Source of the DNA: an uncultured Clostridia bacterium
GTDB lineage: Bacteria > Bacillota > Clostridia > TANB77 > CAG-508
Assembly (NCBI GenBank): GCA_934157035.1
Contig: CAKPHG010000010.1
Coordinates: 1-25,057 of the forward strand
Direction: 5' to 3'
DNA length: 25,057 nt
In this document: positions 1 to 8,671 of the stretch, in pieces
How the letters are laid out: every line of letters starts with the position of its first letter
How positions within the stretch are numbered: position 1 is the stretch's first letter
Program-made: the position numbers and the translations under genes
Notes under the pieces: generated by a model
Database searches by the model: none
What the model was told of the DNA's origin: nothing
Seen by the model: only the letters and a program-made list of their open reading frames with translations

Positions 1-86
1 AATTCGTTATCGAATGTTACAGAAGCAACAGCTTTCATTCTGTTTTCTGAATTTACTTTTCTTAAACGTACATCTGTGATTTGCAT
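1..86 (-). CDS. spoVG: SpoVG, N-terminal part (runs off the window)
   Basis: The reverse strand from 86 encodes MQITDVRLRKVNSENRMKAV and continues in frame to the window edge (28 complete codons). This is the conserved N-terminus of SpoVG, usually about 90 residues, a small nucleic-acid-binding protein that affects septation, sporulation and other late-growth processes. The ATG is preceded by a GAGGTG ribosome binding site at about 91-97. A sigma-H type promoter lies upstream, as for spoVG in Bacillus subtilis. The gene diverges from murC; spoVG and murC also lie close together in clostridia such as C. acetobutylicum (recalled, not searched). Only the first third of the gene is visible; identification is confident because both motif and promoter agree. 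Confidence 0.9.
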   Translation of the reverse strand, partial: MQITDVRLRKVNSENRMKAVASVTFDNE

Positions 87-116
87 ATTGAGCACCTCTT
101 TCTACTGTTTTTATAT

Positions 117-137
117 TTGTACATTTTCTATGTACAA
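117..137. repeat. 8-bp inverted repeat in the spoVG leader
   Basis: TTGTACAT (117-124) and ATGTACAA (130-137) are perfect inverted arms around a 5-nt loop. The repeat lies at or just after the predicted spoVG start point and before its ribosome binding site. It could be an operator or an RNA hairpin in the leader; there is no U-run after it on the minus strand, so it is not a terminator. Confidence 0.5.
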
Positions 138-142
138 TAATA

Positions 143-171
143 TTATTCGCCAAAAAAATATTTTTTCCTTC
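143..171 (-). promoter_or_regulatory. Sigma-H type promoter of spoVG
   Basis: Read on the minus strand, GAAGGAAAA (171-163), an 11-nt spacer and GGCGAATAA (151-143) match every position of the sigma-H consensus RNAGGAWWW-N11/12-RNNGAATWW. Transcription would start near 136, giving a leader of about 50 nt. B. subtilis spoVG is a classic sigma-H target, so the regulation appears conserved. Confidence 0.8.
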
Positions 172-259
172 TCTTTTTTACAATTTTAAGAAAATTATTT
201 TTATTTTTCACAATTATTAAGGATATGAATAATATAAACTATAAGTTTTTAAAAATATA

Positions 260-288
260 TTGAAAAAGCCAAAAAAAAATTGTATAAT
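260..288 (+). promoter_or_regulatory. Sigma-A promoter of murC
   Basis: TTGAAA at 260-265 and a perfect TATAAT at 283-288 are separated by 17 nt. The predicted start is near 295, leaving a leader of about 44 nt to the murC start. Confidence 0.8.
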
Positions 289-338
289 TCAATGGATAGA
301 AAATTTGTAATTAATATAATTTAAAGGAAGTGCTTACA

Positions 339-1718
339 TTGGCAAATATTGAAGATTTAAAAAAATATAAACATATTTATATGATAGGTATTGGCGGAGT
401 TAGTATGAGTGGTATTGCCGAAATCTTAAAAAATTGGGGCTTTACTGTTACTGGTTCAGATTGGGCTGAATCTGATACTACTAAAAAGCTTAATTTAGAT
501 GGTATTCATGTAATTATCGGACACGATGTTAATATGGTTGCAAAGGCTGATTTAGTTGTTTACACTGCTGCCATAAAAGCTGATGATGTTGAACTTGTAA
601 GAGCTAAAGAACTTGGTATTCCAACTATGGAAAGAGCTGATTTTTTAGGACTTATTACTAAAGCATTTAATGATACTATTTGTATTTCTGGAACTCATGG
701 TAAAACAACTACAACTTCTATGGTTTCTATGTGCTTTATGGAAGCTGGTTTAGACCCATCTATACAAGTAGGTGCTACTTTAAAAGCTATAGATGGTAAT
801 TATAGAGTTGGAAATAGTGAACATTTCATTATTGAAGCATGTGAATATGTTGAAAGCTTTTTAAAGTTCTATCCTAAGGCTGAAGTTATTTTAAATATTG
901 ATAATGATCATTTAGATTATTTTAAAAATATTGAAAATATAAACTATGCCTTTACTAAATATGTAAAATTACTACCAGAAAATGGACTTTTAGTAGTTAA
1001 TTTAGATAATGAATATTGTGCTAATTTACACAATTTTACTACCGCTAAAACTATTTCATTTGGTGTAAAAAATGATAAAGCAAACTTTGTAGGAAGAAAT
1101 ATCACTTTTGATAAAAATGGTTTTCCTCGTTTTGATGTTTACCATAACAATTTCTTCTATGGTTCTTTTGAACTTTCTGTACCAGGTGCTCATAACGTTT
1201 TAAATGCATTGGCATGTATTACTTTATGTGATGCTTACGGCATTCCTAAACAAGATATAAAATCTGCTTTAAAAAAATATACTGGCGCTCATAGAAGATT
1301 TGAATTTATAGGAAGTTTTGATGGAATTTCTATATATGATGATTATGGTCATCACCCTACAGAAATAAAAGCCACAGCACTTGCTCTAAAAAAGAAAACT
1401 TACAATCATTCTTGGGTTGTTTTTCAACCTCATACATATAGTAGAACTAAAAACTTATTAGATGATTTTGCAGATAGTTTAACTTATTTTGATAATATTA
1501 TTGTAACAGACATTTATGCAGCTCGTGAAAGTAATACTTATGGTGTTTCTTCTCAAGATATAGTTAATAAAATTAAAGAACTTGGTAGAAAAGCCATTTA
1601 CATTCCAGAATTTAGTGACATAGTCACATATTTAAAACAAAATGTTCAAAAAGATGATATTATATTAACTTTAGGCGCTGGTACTATTACCAATTTAGGA
1701 CCAATGCTTTTAAAATAA
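339..1718 (+). CDS. murC: UDP-N-acetylmuramate--L-alanine ligase (MurC)
   Basis: Cytoplasmic ATP-dependent ligase that adds L-alanine to UDP-MurNAc, the first step in building the peptidoglycan stem peptide. The N-terminal domain has the Rossmann motif GIGGVSMSGIAEIL near residues 15-30. The central Mur ligase domain has the P-loop SGTHGKTTTTSM near residue 118 and the EACEYVESFL and NIDNDHLDYF motifs. The C-terminal ligase domain has DDYGHHPTEI and QPHTYSRTK. At 459 residues it is full length. The start chosen is TTG at 339, because the ribosome binding site AAAGGAAG ends at 330, eight bases before it; the in-frame GTG at 330 overlaps that site. It is monocistronic, between its own sigma-A promoter and a terminator. 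Confidence 0.96.
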   Translation: MANIEDLKKYKHIYMIGIGGVSMSGIAEILKNWGFTVTGSDWAESDTTKKLNLDGIHVIIGHDVNMVAKADLVVYTAAIKADDVELVRAKELGIPTMERADFLGLITKAFNDTICISGTHGKTTTTSMVSMCFMEAGLDPSIQVGATLKAIDGNYRVGNSEHFIIEACEYVESFLKFYPKAEVILNIDNDHLDYFKNIENINYAFTKYVKLLPENGLLVVNLDNEYCANLHNFTTAKTISFGVKNDKANFVGRNITFDKNGFPRFDVYHNNFFYGSFELSVPGAHNVLNALACITLCDAYGIPKQDIKSALKKYTGAHRRFEFIGSFDGISIYDDYGHHPTEIKATALALKKKTYNHSWVVFQPHTYSRTKNLLDDFADSLTYFDNIIVTDIYAARESNTYGVSSQDIVNKIKELGRKAIYIPEFSDIVTYLKQNVQKDDIILTLGAGTITNLGPMLLK

Positions 1719-1748
1719 GATTTATAAAGTTATAGTTATATTCTTCTT

Positions 1749-1781
1749 AAAAAAGTAAAGGAAAAATCCTTTGCTTTTTTT
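1749..1781 (+). terminator. Rho-independent terminator after murC
   Basis: AAAAGTAAAGGA (1751-1762), a 4-base loop and TCCTTTGCTTTT (1767-1778) form a 12-bp stem with one T-G wobble. It is followed by a T-run. The -35 box of the next gene lies inside the descending arm. Confidence 0.85.
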
Positions 1782-1799
1782 GTCGAATTATGGTATAAT
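1771..1799 (+). promoter_or_regulatory. Sigma-A promoter of the 111-residue gene
   Basis: TTGCTT at 1771-1776 and TATAAT at 1794-1799 are 17 nt apart, with an extended -10 (TGG immediately before TATAAT). The -35 box lies within the murC terminator stem, so the two signals overlap. Confidence 0.65.
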
Positions 1800-1847
1800 A
1801 AATCTTGATACAATTTTATATTAACTTATTTTAGGAGGAAAACAACG

Positions 1848-2183
1848 ATGGCAGAAACAATGACAACAGAAAAAACACCTGAAATTTTTTTGCAGTTACT
1901 CAATCAGGACTCTTTAGGGAAGTCTATTTCCAGTGCGTTATTGCCTCGGCTTAGAAAAGGCAAATATGCGCTTGTAAAAAAGAAGAACGGAAACAGTAAG
2001 GTTTTAGTATATACCCCTTCTAGAGGTACTTCATTTTACAATGATACTAAAATAAACTTGAATATTCCTTACGATGAAATTAAGGAATCCGGATTACTTC
2101 CTACTTATCATGTAGAGAGGAATGCTTCCCCCGCTGGCTCTGATTCACAGCAGTATGAAGAAGGTTTACTTTTTAGCATATAA
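1848..2183 (+). CDS. Small protein of unknown function, 111 aa
   Basis: I do not recognise this protein. It has no signal peptide and no hydrophobic segment, so it is probably cytoplasmic. The middle is basic (LLPRLRKGKYALVKKKNGNS) and the last third is acidic and polar, ending EEGLLFSI. The coding evidence is good: AGGAGG at 1833-1838 lies nine bases before the ATG, a sigma-A promoter lies upstream and a 17-bp terminator stem follows. Its codon use differs from its neighbours: it uses CTC, CGG, GCG, TCC, CCC and GGC, which are rare in the surrounding AT-rich genes, so it may be highly expressed or recently acquired. A nucleic-acid-binding role is conceivable from the basic stretch but is not shown. 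Confidence 0.75.
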   Translation: MAETMTTEKTPEIFLQLLNQDSLGKSISSALLPRLRKGKYALVKKKNGNSKVLVYTPSRGTSFYNDTKINLNIPYDEIKESGLLPTYHVERNASPAGSDSQQYEEGLLFSI

Positions 2184-2202
2184 AAGAACCCTCTTCTCTC
2201 CT

Positions 2203-2240
2203 AAAAACTACCTAAGTCATATTTGACTTAGGTAGTTTTT
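2203..2240. terminator. Bidirectional terminator between convergent genes
   Basis: A perfect 17-bp stem (2203-2219 with 2224-2240) with a TATT loop has an A-run on one side and a T-run on the other. It can end transcription of both the 111-residue gene (plus) and spoIVB (minus), whose stop codon touches the stem at 2240. Confidence 0.92.
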
Positions 2241-3484
2241 TATGTTTGTACCATTTGTTTTATCATCATATCTGCAAATACTGCATATCCTTTTGTAGGA
2301 TCATTTACCATTACATGAGTTACCGCTCCTACTAATTTTCCATTTTGTATAATAGGAGAACCACTCATTCCTTGAATTATTCCTCCTGTTTTTTCTAATA
2401 GCTCCTTATCTGTAATTTTTATAAGCATGCTCTTATTATCTTTATTATTCGATGTATAGATTTTTTCTATTTCTATAGAATAATTCTTTTTATTTCCAGA
2501 CTCTAATTCACAAATTATCTCTGCTTTTCCTTGTTTTATTTCATTTCTATTAAGTATTTCCATTTCTTTTTCAGTTATGTTTAATCTATTTTTATTTGTT
2601 ATTTTTCCATATATTCCAAAACTAGTATTTTTAGCTATATTTCCTAATTTACTTCCACCTTCTATACTTCCTTTTATTTCTCCTGGTTTTCCCTTTTCTC
2701 CTCTTTTTATTGAAACTATATTTGTTGTTACTAGTTCACCATTTGATATTGTTATTAAATCTCCTGTATCTATATCCGTTATTCCATGTCCTAAAGTTGC
2801 AAACATTCCTGTAGATGGCACATAAAATGTAGCTGTGCCAACTCCTGCAGCTGCATCTCTTACCCACAGTCCTAGTTTATATTCATTATTTTTAGTTTTT
2901 GTCGGTGTCATACTAGTTGTTTCTTCTATGTTTTCTCTTACATATTTTATACTTACTTCTTTCCCATTAGAAGAATTTACTGTTTCTACTAAATCTTGTG
3001 TAGATGATATTTTTTTATCATTTATATATAAAATTCTATCTCCTTCCTTTATTCCAGATTTTTCATAGGGTCTTGTACCATCTATTTCTGTCATTCCTAC
3101 TATTAATACTCCTTCTGTATATAGTTTTAGCCCTATTGCATTTCCAAGTGGCACAACTGTTGTTTTCGGTATTACACTAACAGATACTTCTTTTAAGTTT
3201 ATATTATTTAACAAACTAAAACTTAAATCAATTTTTCCTATTTCTTTTGTTTCTGAAGCTTCTGCATTACTTGAAGTTTGAATTATTTTTTCTTTTGTAT
3301 ATTTTCCTAAATTCGGATTTGTATTTTTTACTTCATTTACATTTATTCCCCATAATGTTGCTAAATTTAAGCTTTCTCCTTGCATTAATATTATACTTTT
3401 TGGAAATAATGAAATGCTTGATATATAAATGTATATTAATAATAAAATAAATAGTAATATACCTATTTTTATTTTTCTTTTCAT
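2240..3484 (-). CDS. spoIVB: SpoIVB serine peptidase (family S55)
   Basis: In sporulating Firmicutes, SpoIVB is secreted by the forespore into the intermembrane space and cleaves SpoIVFA, which releases the pro-sigma-K protease SpoIVFB. The N-terminus has a membrane-spanning signal anchor (about residues 5-27). A PDZ domain follows (about 115-185, with GIKEGDRILYIN). The S55 peptidase domain begins at GLWVRDAAAGVGTATFY. Catalytic residues can be assigned by spacing: His in FATLGHGITD (about 233), Asp in ITDKELL (about 359) and Ser in QGMSGSP (about 374); the 15-residue Asp-Ser gap matches B. subtilis D363/S378. The start chosen is ATG at 3484, preceded by AAGGTGA; an in-frame GTG at 3493 overlaps that site. 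Full length, 414 residues. Confidence 0.94.
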   Translation of the reverse strand: MKRKIKIGILLFILLLIYIYISSISLFPKSIILMQGESLNLATLWGINVNEVKNTNPNLGKYTKEKIIQTSSNAEASETKEIGKIDLSFSLLNNINLKEVSVSVIPKTTVVPLGNAIGLKLYTEGVLIVGMTEIDGTRPYEKSGIKEGDRILYINDKKISSTQDLVETVNSSNGKEVSIKYVRENIEETTSMTPTKTKNNEYKLGLWVRDAAAGVGTATFYVPSTGMFATLGHGITDIDTGDLITISNGELVTTNIVSIKRGEKGKPGEIKGSIEGGSKLGNIAKNTSFGIYGKITNKNRLNITEKEMEILNRNEIKQGKAEIICELESGNKKNYSIEIEKIYTSNNKDNKSMLIKITDKELLEKTGGIIQGMSGSPIIQNGKLVGAVTHVMVNDPTKGYAVFADMMIKQMVQT

Positions 3485-3572
3485 ATTTATCACCTTTTTA
3501 ATATTACTATTTTTATTTTAACCATTTTTTTGTTTTAAATACATTTTGTATTTTTGTATTTTTTATAAAAAC

Positions 3573-3610
3573 AAAAAAGACAAAAAGTTTATAAGCTTTC
3601 TGTCTTTTTT
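3573..3610 (-). terminator. Terminator at the end of the pilus locus
   Basis: AAAAAAGACA (3573-3582) pairs with TGTCTTTTTT (3601-3610), with an inner AAAG/CTTT pairing. On the minus strand it lies just after the stop of the 1205-residue surface protein and ends in a T-run. Confidence 0.8.
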
Positions 3611-3614
3611 ATTA

Positions 3615-6600
3615 TTAATATGATTTTTTGTAGTTTACGGTGTATCCTTCTATTGTTTCTTCTTTTCCACAATTTAATTCATATCTTTCTGCTGTCGTTT
3701 CTGTTTTTCCACATATAATATCTATTGTTCTATTACAGTTTAATTTCTTTGTCCATTCGTAATTTACTGTATATCCTTGACTTACTGCCCAATCACAATG
3801 TCCCTTTCCTTGAAAACTTCCATTATGTTGTGGACAATAGCAATAACCGCCGTATTCTCCATTAACATAGCAAGAATCTGTATGACTATGTTTTTTATAA
3901 CATGAATTTATATGTTTATGATATATAGCTTTTCCGTAGCATCCTCCACCATTTACAGGATCTCCTGTATGAATATGTCTATTAGCAATTACCTCTATTG
4001 GACTTGAAATTTCTTCAATTACATTTCCTACTTTATCAAATGACAATACATGCATATAATATGTTCCTTCTTCAGTTATAGTTAGCCCCATATTTTGTAT
4101 TTCATTTGTAAAAGTTCCTGTTATATAATCATCTGGATTGGTTCCTAATTTAGAATTTGATTTATTAAGTACCCATTTACATTTAGAAATATCTACTCCA
4201 CTCTTCTCATCATTTTGCGTAACTTTTGCATTTACTGTTATAACATTTCCTGCTATATTATGATCTACAAAATCAATTACTACTATTGGAGCAGCTCTAT
4301 CTATATTAGTTACTTCGTCTGTAATATAATCTGTTGTTTGTTCATCTTCGTCTACTAATCTTGCATATACTATTCCATTTTGTGTATATGTTAGCTTGTT
4401 TCCCTTTTCCCAATTTAGACCATCTTTACTTACTTCTAAAATAAATCCTGTTACTGTTGTAGTTACTGTTACTTCTACATTTCCTCTCGTCCATCCGCTT
4501 GGTGTGTATGTAAATTTTGTATTTTCTTTTGTAAGCATACTTATTTTTCCTAAAGTTACTTTCTTTGGCATACTTACATTTCCAACCAAGTCTTTTAGCC
4601 ATATATAGTATGTCTTTCCTTGTTTTTTGCCACCTACTTCAATATTTAGTTCTTTTGTAGTATCACAATTTATATATGTATCTGGTTCTTTTCTATCTTC
4701 TGTAACTGCATATCCTACTATTCCACTTAGTTCATCTGTTGCTCTAAATTTTATAGTATTTGTTGTTACTTCTACATTTCTTACTATCGGTGGTAATTTA
4801 TCAATTACTTCTACATATGTTGTTGCTATATCTTTTGCTTGATTTGCTACATCTATTAATCTTGCATATACAGGTCCATTTTCTATCATTGTTCTTTGAT
4901 TTACTGATGCCCAATTTTTTCCATCTGTACTTGTTTGTAGTGTATAACCTGTAATATTTGTTTGTGCTGTTACTACCACATTTTCTTTTGTCCAAGTATT
5001 TTTGCTATGTGTAAATGTTATATTTCCTTCTGAAACTACTACCTCTCCTGCAGTAGATTCCTTTACCTCACTAATATTTCCTGCTGCATCTTTTACCCAT
5101 ACATAATATGTTTTTCCCTGTTCTATACCATTTATTGTAGTATATAATCTAGGAGAATTTTGACAACTTGTAAATTCTGAAGGCACTTCTTGCGTTTGTT
5201 TTATTGCATATCCTGATATTCCAGAAAGATCGTCTGTTGCTTGTATTGTTAATGTATTTGTTGTAGTTATTGCACTTTCTATAACTGGTTTTGTTTTGTC
5301 TATATTAGATATATATATACTATTTGTTTCACTTACTGTTCCTTCTCTATCTATAAGTCTCGCATATACTGTTCCATTAGAATTCAATATATTAGATGTT
5401 TTTGTCTCCCAATTTATATTATCTAAACTAGTTTGTAATGTATAACCTGAAACTTTTGATCCTGCTGATACTATTACACTTTCATTTGTCCATGTGTTTG
5501 GAGTATAATTAAATGTGATATTTTGTGTTTTTTCTCCTTCTGAGTATATTTTATCTATTTTTCCTATATTACCAAAATAACTATTTGTTTTATATAAATC
5601 ATATTTTTCTCTTGCTAAAGCTGTTAGGTATATTTTTCTTAATTCAGAAATATCTATACTTATTTCTTCATAAGTATCAGTGCTTTTATTATATTGTTTT
5701 AATTTTCCTTGTATAACATCATCTATATTATATGTCTGCCCCATATTTACCATACATTCATAGCATTGTGAATTTGCATGTGGGTAAAAATATATTTCGT
5801 TTCCATCAGATGAAACTGTTTGTCTTTCAAAGTCTATATTTTTATATGCACCTATTACTTTTTTTCCCTTATCTATTACATCTGCACTTGATGCTTTATG
5901 AGCTTCATTATTGTCATTCATTACATTTTGGTCATTGTTGTCATCTGTTATAATGTAGATAGAGTCTTTAGAAACTAATTCTTTATTTTTGTTATTTGTT
6001 ATTATACAATAATCATTAAAATATTTTGAACCTATTGGAATTCCTTGCATAAAAGTAGCTACAGATATATTATTTACTAGCTTATCCCAATCTTCTTCTG
6101 TAAATATTGGCATTGTAAATTCATACGAATAGTTTGCCCCAAAGTTTGCTATTGCAGCTGCTAAGTTTGATTGTATTGATTTTCTAATAACTGATATTCT
6201 GTTTTCATTAAATGTAGAGTCAGAAAGTAAAGGATCATTTTTTTCATCAAATAAAAATATTTTTTCCTTTGCTGTATTTACTGCAAAATCTGTTATTTTA
6301 TTTCCATCTGCATCTACAGCATTTTCTTGTGTTATATCCTTTAAATTTTCATTTATCCATTTGCTAAATTCATACGCTTCTGCATAATATTCTAGTGCAC
6401 TACTACTATATAAATGTCCATCTTGTGTACTTTTTCTTAAAAAGTTTAATGTTGTAGCATCATTTATGTATTCTTTTTTATTACTTGAACTCCAAAAATA
6501 ACCTGCTTCATCTTTATATATTTTTCTATTATTATATGTTACATATTCATACTCTTTTTTTAACACATTGTTTTCTGAATCTATTGTAATTAGTTGTTCT

Positions 6601-7232
6601 TTTAGTATTTCTCTTTCTATTGGAACTCCTGAATACTCTAGATACACTATTTGCTCATCTTCGGCACTTTTTGCTCTTATATTAGTAACTAAATTTGGAT
6701 TTATTACTGATGCAGATTTCGTTACATATTCATTATTTACAATTCCATATATCGTTATTGTATTGTCTAAAGTATAATTTACTACAAAATCTGTACCTTC
6801 TCCTTTTTTATATCTACATGCATAATATATATATGGTTTTAACCCATATTGATAATCATCTATTGTATTATTGTAATATTTACTATAAATGTAATATCCA
6901 TCATGCATTGTATATAAAATAGCCGGCATAAATTCTTTTAGTGTTTCTTCAGTATAACCTGTTGCTCCAAGTTCAGTTCCCAGTGAATTATAAAATGATG
7001 TTATAGATGCTTGTATATCTCTTATTTTTGAATCACTTATAGTCGAATATTTATTATTTATTGTATTTAATTGAAATGATTTTATTGCATCATGTGTTGC
7101 TGTACGTAATTTATTACTATATAAAGTTTGTAAAGAAATAGTATCTACTTGTGACTGCACATAGTAAGCTACTACCATTGATATTGGCAACATTATAATT
7201 ACAAATATAATTGCTAAATGTTGTAGTTTCAT
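3615..7232 (-). CDS. Large surface protein with pilin-like anchor, three Ig-like modules and Cys/His-rich tail
   Basis: This 1205-residue exported protein ends the pilus locus. Residues 5-25 form one hydrophobic segment, resembling the N-terminal anchor of Tad-associated minor pilins. Residues 30-560 are a large unrecognised extracellular region. Three tandem modules of about 165 residues follow (about 570-735, 735-900, 900-1080). Each has a W(T/S)xxxV start, a GxxLxxSxDGxNW-like motif, VYARL(I/V)D, a D-x-x-(K/P)P linker, and in the first two YY(V/I)W(V/L)KD. They look like Ig-like/Big repeats. The tail (about 1082-1205) is Cys/His-rich, with HIHTGDP, GGGCY, two HxH pairs, two CGK(T/E)E motifs and two GYTVNY motifs. 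Position and anchor suggest a pilus tip or surface adhesin (inference). AAAGGA lies before the ATG; a terminator upstream (7302-7336) suggests its own promoter or read-through. Confidence 0.85.
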   Translation of the reverse strand: MKLQHLAIIFVIIMLPISMVVAYYVQSQVDTISLQTLYSNKLRTATHDAIKSFQLNTINNKYSTISDSKIRDIQASITSFYNSLGTELGATGYTEETLKEFMPAILYTMHDGYYIYSKYYNNTIDDYQYGLKPYIYYACRYKKGEGTDFVVNYTLDNTITIYGIVNNEYVTKSASVINPNLVTNIRAKSAEDEQIVYLEYSGVPIEREILKEQLITIDSENNVLKKEYEYVTYNNRKIYKDEAGYFWSSSNKKEYINDATTLNFLRKSTQDGHLYSSSALEYYAEAYEFSKWINENLKDITQENAVDADGNKITDFAVNTAKEKIFLFDEKNDPLLSDSTFNENRISVIRKSIQSNLAAAIANFGANYSYEFTMPIFTEEDWDKLVNNISVATFMQGIPIGSKYFNDYCIITNNKNKELVSKDSIYIITDDNNDQNVMNDNNEAHKASSADVIDKGKKVIGAYKNIDFERQTVSSDGNEIYFYPHANSQCYECMVNMGQTYNIDDVIQGKLKQYNKSTDTYEEISIDISELRKIYLTALAREKYDLYKTNSYFGNIGKIDKIYSEGEKTQNITFNYTPNTWTNESVIVSAGSKVSGYTLQTSLDNINWETKTSNILNSNGTVYARLIDREGTVSETNSIYISNIDKTKPVIESAITTTNTLTIQATDDLSGISGYAIKQTQEVPSEFTSCQNSPRLYTTINGIEQGKTYYVWVKDAAGNISEVKESTAGEVVVSEGNITFTHSKNTWTKENVVVTAQTNITGYTLQTSTDGKNWASVNQRTMIENGPVYARLIDVANQAKDIATTYVEVIDKLPPIVRNVEVTTNTIKFRATDELSGIVGYAVTEDRKEPDTYINCDTTKELNIEVGGKKQGKTYYIWLKDLVGNVSMPKKVTLGKISMLTKENTKFTYTPSGWTRGNVEVTVTTTVTGFILEVSKDGLNWEKGNKLTYTQNGIVYARLVDEDEQTTDYITDEVTNIDRAAPIVVIDFVDHNIAGNVITVNAKVTQNDEKSGVDISKCKWVLNKSNSKLGTNPDDYITGTFTNEIQNMGLTITEEGTYYMHVLSFDKVGNVIEEISSPIEVIANRHIHTGDPVNGGGCYGKAIYHKHINSCYKKHSHTDSCYVNGEYGGYCYCPQHNGSFQGKGHCDWAVSQGYTVNYEWTKKLNCNRTIDIICGKTETTAERYELNCGKEETIEGYTVNYKKSY

Positions 7233-7301
7233 TATTTTTTCCTTTCGTGATTGTTATATAATATAAGTTTTATTCCTTATACTTTGTTATTAAATTTTAT
7301 T

Positions 7302-7336
7302 AAAAAATAGGCAGATTCAAAATCTGCCCATTTTTT
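7302..7336 (-). terminator. Terminator between the last small pilus gene and the surface protein
   Basis: Arms 7302-7317 and 7321-7336 form a 16-bp stem with one wobble position and a 3-nt loop, A-run on one side and T-run on the other. On the minus strand it overlaps the stop codon of the 176-residue gene, so it would separate that transcript from the surface protein gene. Confidence 0.85.
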
Positions 7337-7865
7337 AGTAAATATTTGTACCTGTTGCAGTTACAATTCCTGTATGTTGAGCAAAGATTTGATAAGTATC
7401 ATTTCCTGCTATTTTATAAAAGAAATTCTTTAATGTTTGTGAAATCGTTTTATTTGTATTTTTTGCTGTTACTGATATTCGATCTCCTTCTTTTAAAGTT
7501 ATTTTTGATTTTTCATTTAACATTTCTTCTACTTGACTTGTATAAAAATTATAGTATAGATTCTCACCTATTTTAGTAACATTAGCCTGTGTTGTTTTTA
7601 CTCCTGGGTTTTCATCTAAGAATTGTAGTTCTATATCTACATCAAATGAATTTCCAGTAGATGATATTGTTGAAATATATTTATCATAATCAGCTAATGT
7701 AAGTTTTCCTGTTGTTCTTACTTTGTCTACGAATTCTGTTGTTGCTGATTGAACTGCAAGTTGTGATACATCATCTGTTCTTTCTGACATAGACATAAGT
7801 GGAAATACAAACATTAATATTGCTGCTAAAAATATCGCTACTATTGTAATTAAACTATCTCCCAT
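7335..7865 (-). CDS. Pilus-locus membrane-anchored protein, 176 aa
   Basis: It begins MGDSLITIVAIFLAAILMFVF, a single hydrophobic segment right at the N-terminus, followed by SERTDDVSQLAVQSATTEFVD. This layout (short polar start, long hydrophobic helix, extracellular domain) is that of TadE/TadF-like minor pilins, but I cannot assign a named family. The rest is a predicted extracellular domain with several beta-rich stretches and no cysteines. GGGAGG lies before the ATG. It is the last of the small pilus genes, 13 bp after the 256-residue one, and ends in a strong terminator. Function as a pseudopilin or pilus assembly factor is inferred from context. Confidence 0.8.
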   Translation of the reverse strand: MGDSLITIVAIFLAAILMFVFPLMSMSERTDDVSQLAVQSATTEFVDKVRTTGKLTLADYDKYISTISSTGNSFDVDIELQFLDENPGVKTTQANVTKIGENLYYNFYTSQVEEMLNEKSKITLKEGDRISVTAKNTNKTISQTLKNFFYKIAGNDTYQIFAQHTGIVTATGTNIY

Positions 7866-7878
7866 ATTTTTTCCTCCC

Positions 7879-8649
7879 TTATTTATTAGTAATTAAAGTA
7901 TATATAATAACTCTTTTTGTCTTAGGTTTTACTAATGTACTTATTGAACTTCCTTCTTCTGTATCACTTGCTTGACTGCTAGAATATGTATATTCACCAA
8001 CAGTTTCTACAAATTTTCTGTTTTTATATTTTGCAATAAACCCTCCACTTATTAATGGTGACTCATAATATTTTATATATTCACTATCATTATTTGGATT
8101 GTTATATATTTTTCCATATAACATACAATCTATATTTTCTTTTGTTTTATCATAACTACCTGTCCAAGGCTCATGTCTTAAGGTTTCCTCTTCTAGGTCA
8201 AAAGAAAATATTTCATTATTTCCTTCTTTATTATATCCTCCCTCTAAATATGGAGTATATTTATTTTTCATTATCGTATCATAATTTTTTCCCCATAATA
8301 TAGTAGAGCCTGTTTTATATTTAGAAGGTGTTTTATATATTGGTAAGTATGTTATTTTTCCAAACTCACCTGTTTCTTCGTTATATGTCGCTTGTCTAAA
8401 TAATACAGTATAATTTTCTTTATAATATTTATATAATGTTGGAATAATGGTTTCTAAACCTACTATTCTATTTTGTGATGCTTTTCCTTCTGCTTCTTGG
8501 TAATCATAGTAACTGGTTTTATCAGATGAGTATAATACTATATCTGAAACACCTTTTACTTGGCTGAAAACCGTTATTCCTACTGTTAAAGCTATTACAA
8601 AGATTAGAACAGCAAACCCCATCATTAAAGCCTCTGTTGCATTCTCCAT
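7879..8649 (-). CDS. Pilin-like protein of the MENA family, 256 aa
   Basis: It starts MENATEALMMGFAVLIFVIAL, the divergent member of the group of four proteins in this locus that start MENA(S/T)(K/E)AL. After one N-terminal hydrophobic helix comes a 220-residue extracellular region rich in Tyr, Lys and Asn, with a YYDYQEAEGKA stretch resembling the NxxYxxY region of its paralogues. No catalytic motif is seen. It is the largest of the four, which fits a minor pilin rather than the main subunit (inference). AAAGGA lies about 10 bases before the ATG, and the gene lies 22 bp after the 145-residue paralogue. Confidence 0.8.
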   Translation of the reverse strand: MENATEALMMGFAVLIFVIALTVGITVFSQVKGVSDIVLYSSDKTSYYDYQEAEGKASQNRIVGLETIIPTLYKYYKENYTVLFRQATYNEETGEFGKITYLPIYKTPSKYKTGSTILWGKNYDTIMKNKYTPYLEGGYNKEGNNEIFSFDLEEETLRHEPWTGSYDKTKENIDCMLYGKIYNNPNNDSEYIKYYESPLISGGFIAKYKNRKFVETVGEYTYSSSQASDTEEGSSISTLVKPKTKRVIIYTLITNK

Positions 8650-8671
8650 AATATTTTAATCCTTTTCTTTT

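Noticed and set aside
3494..3572. Sigma-G promoter in front of spoIVB
   Set aside because: Expected from the family, but no sequence pair with the right boxes and spacing could be recognised in this AT-rich gap.
4396..5953. Several plus-strand open frames opposite the 1205-residue surface protein
   Set aside because: They lack ribosome binding sites and are rich in Phe, Leu, Ser and Tyr, as expected for the complement of an AT-rich gene; they are shadows.
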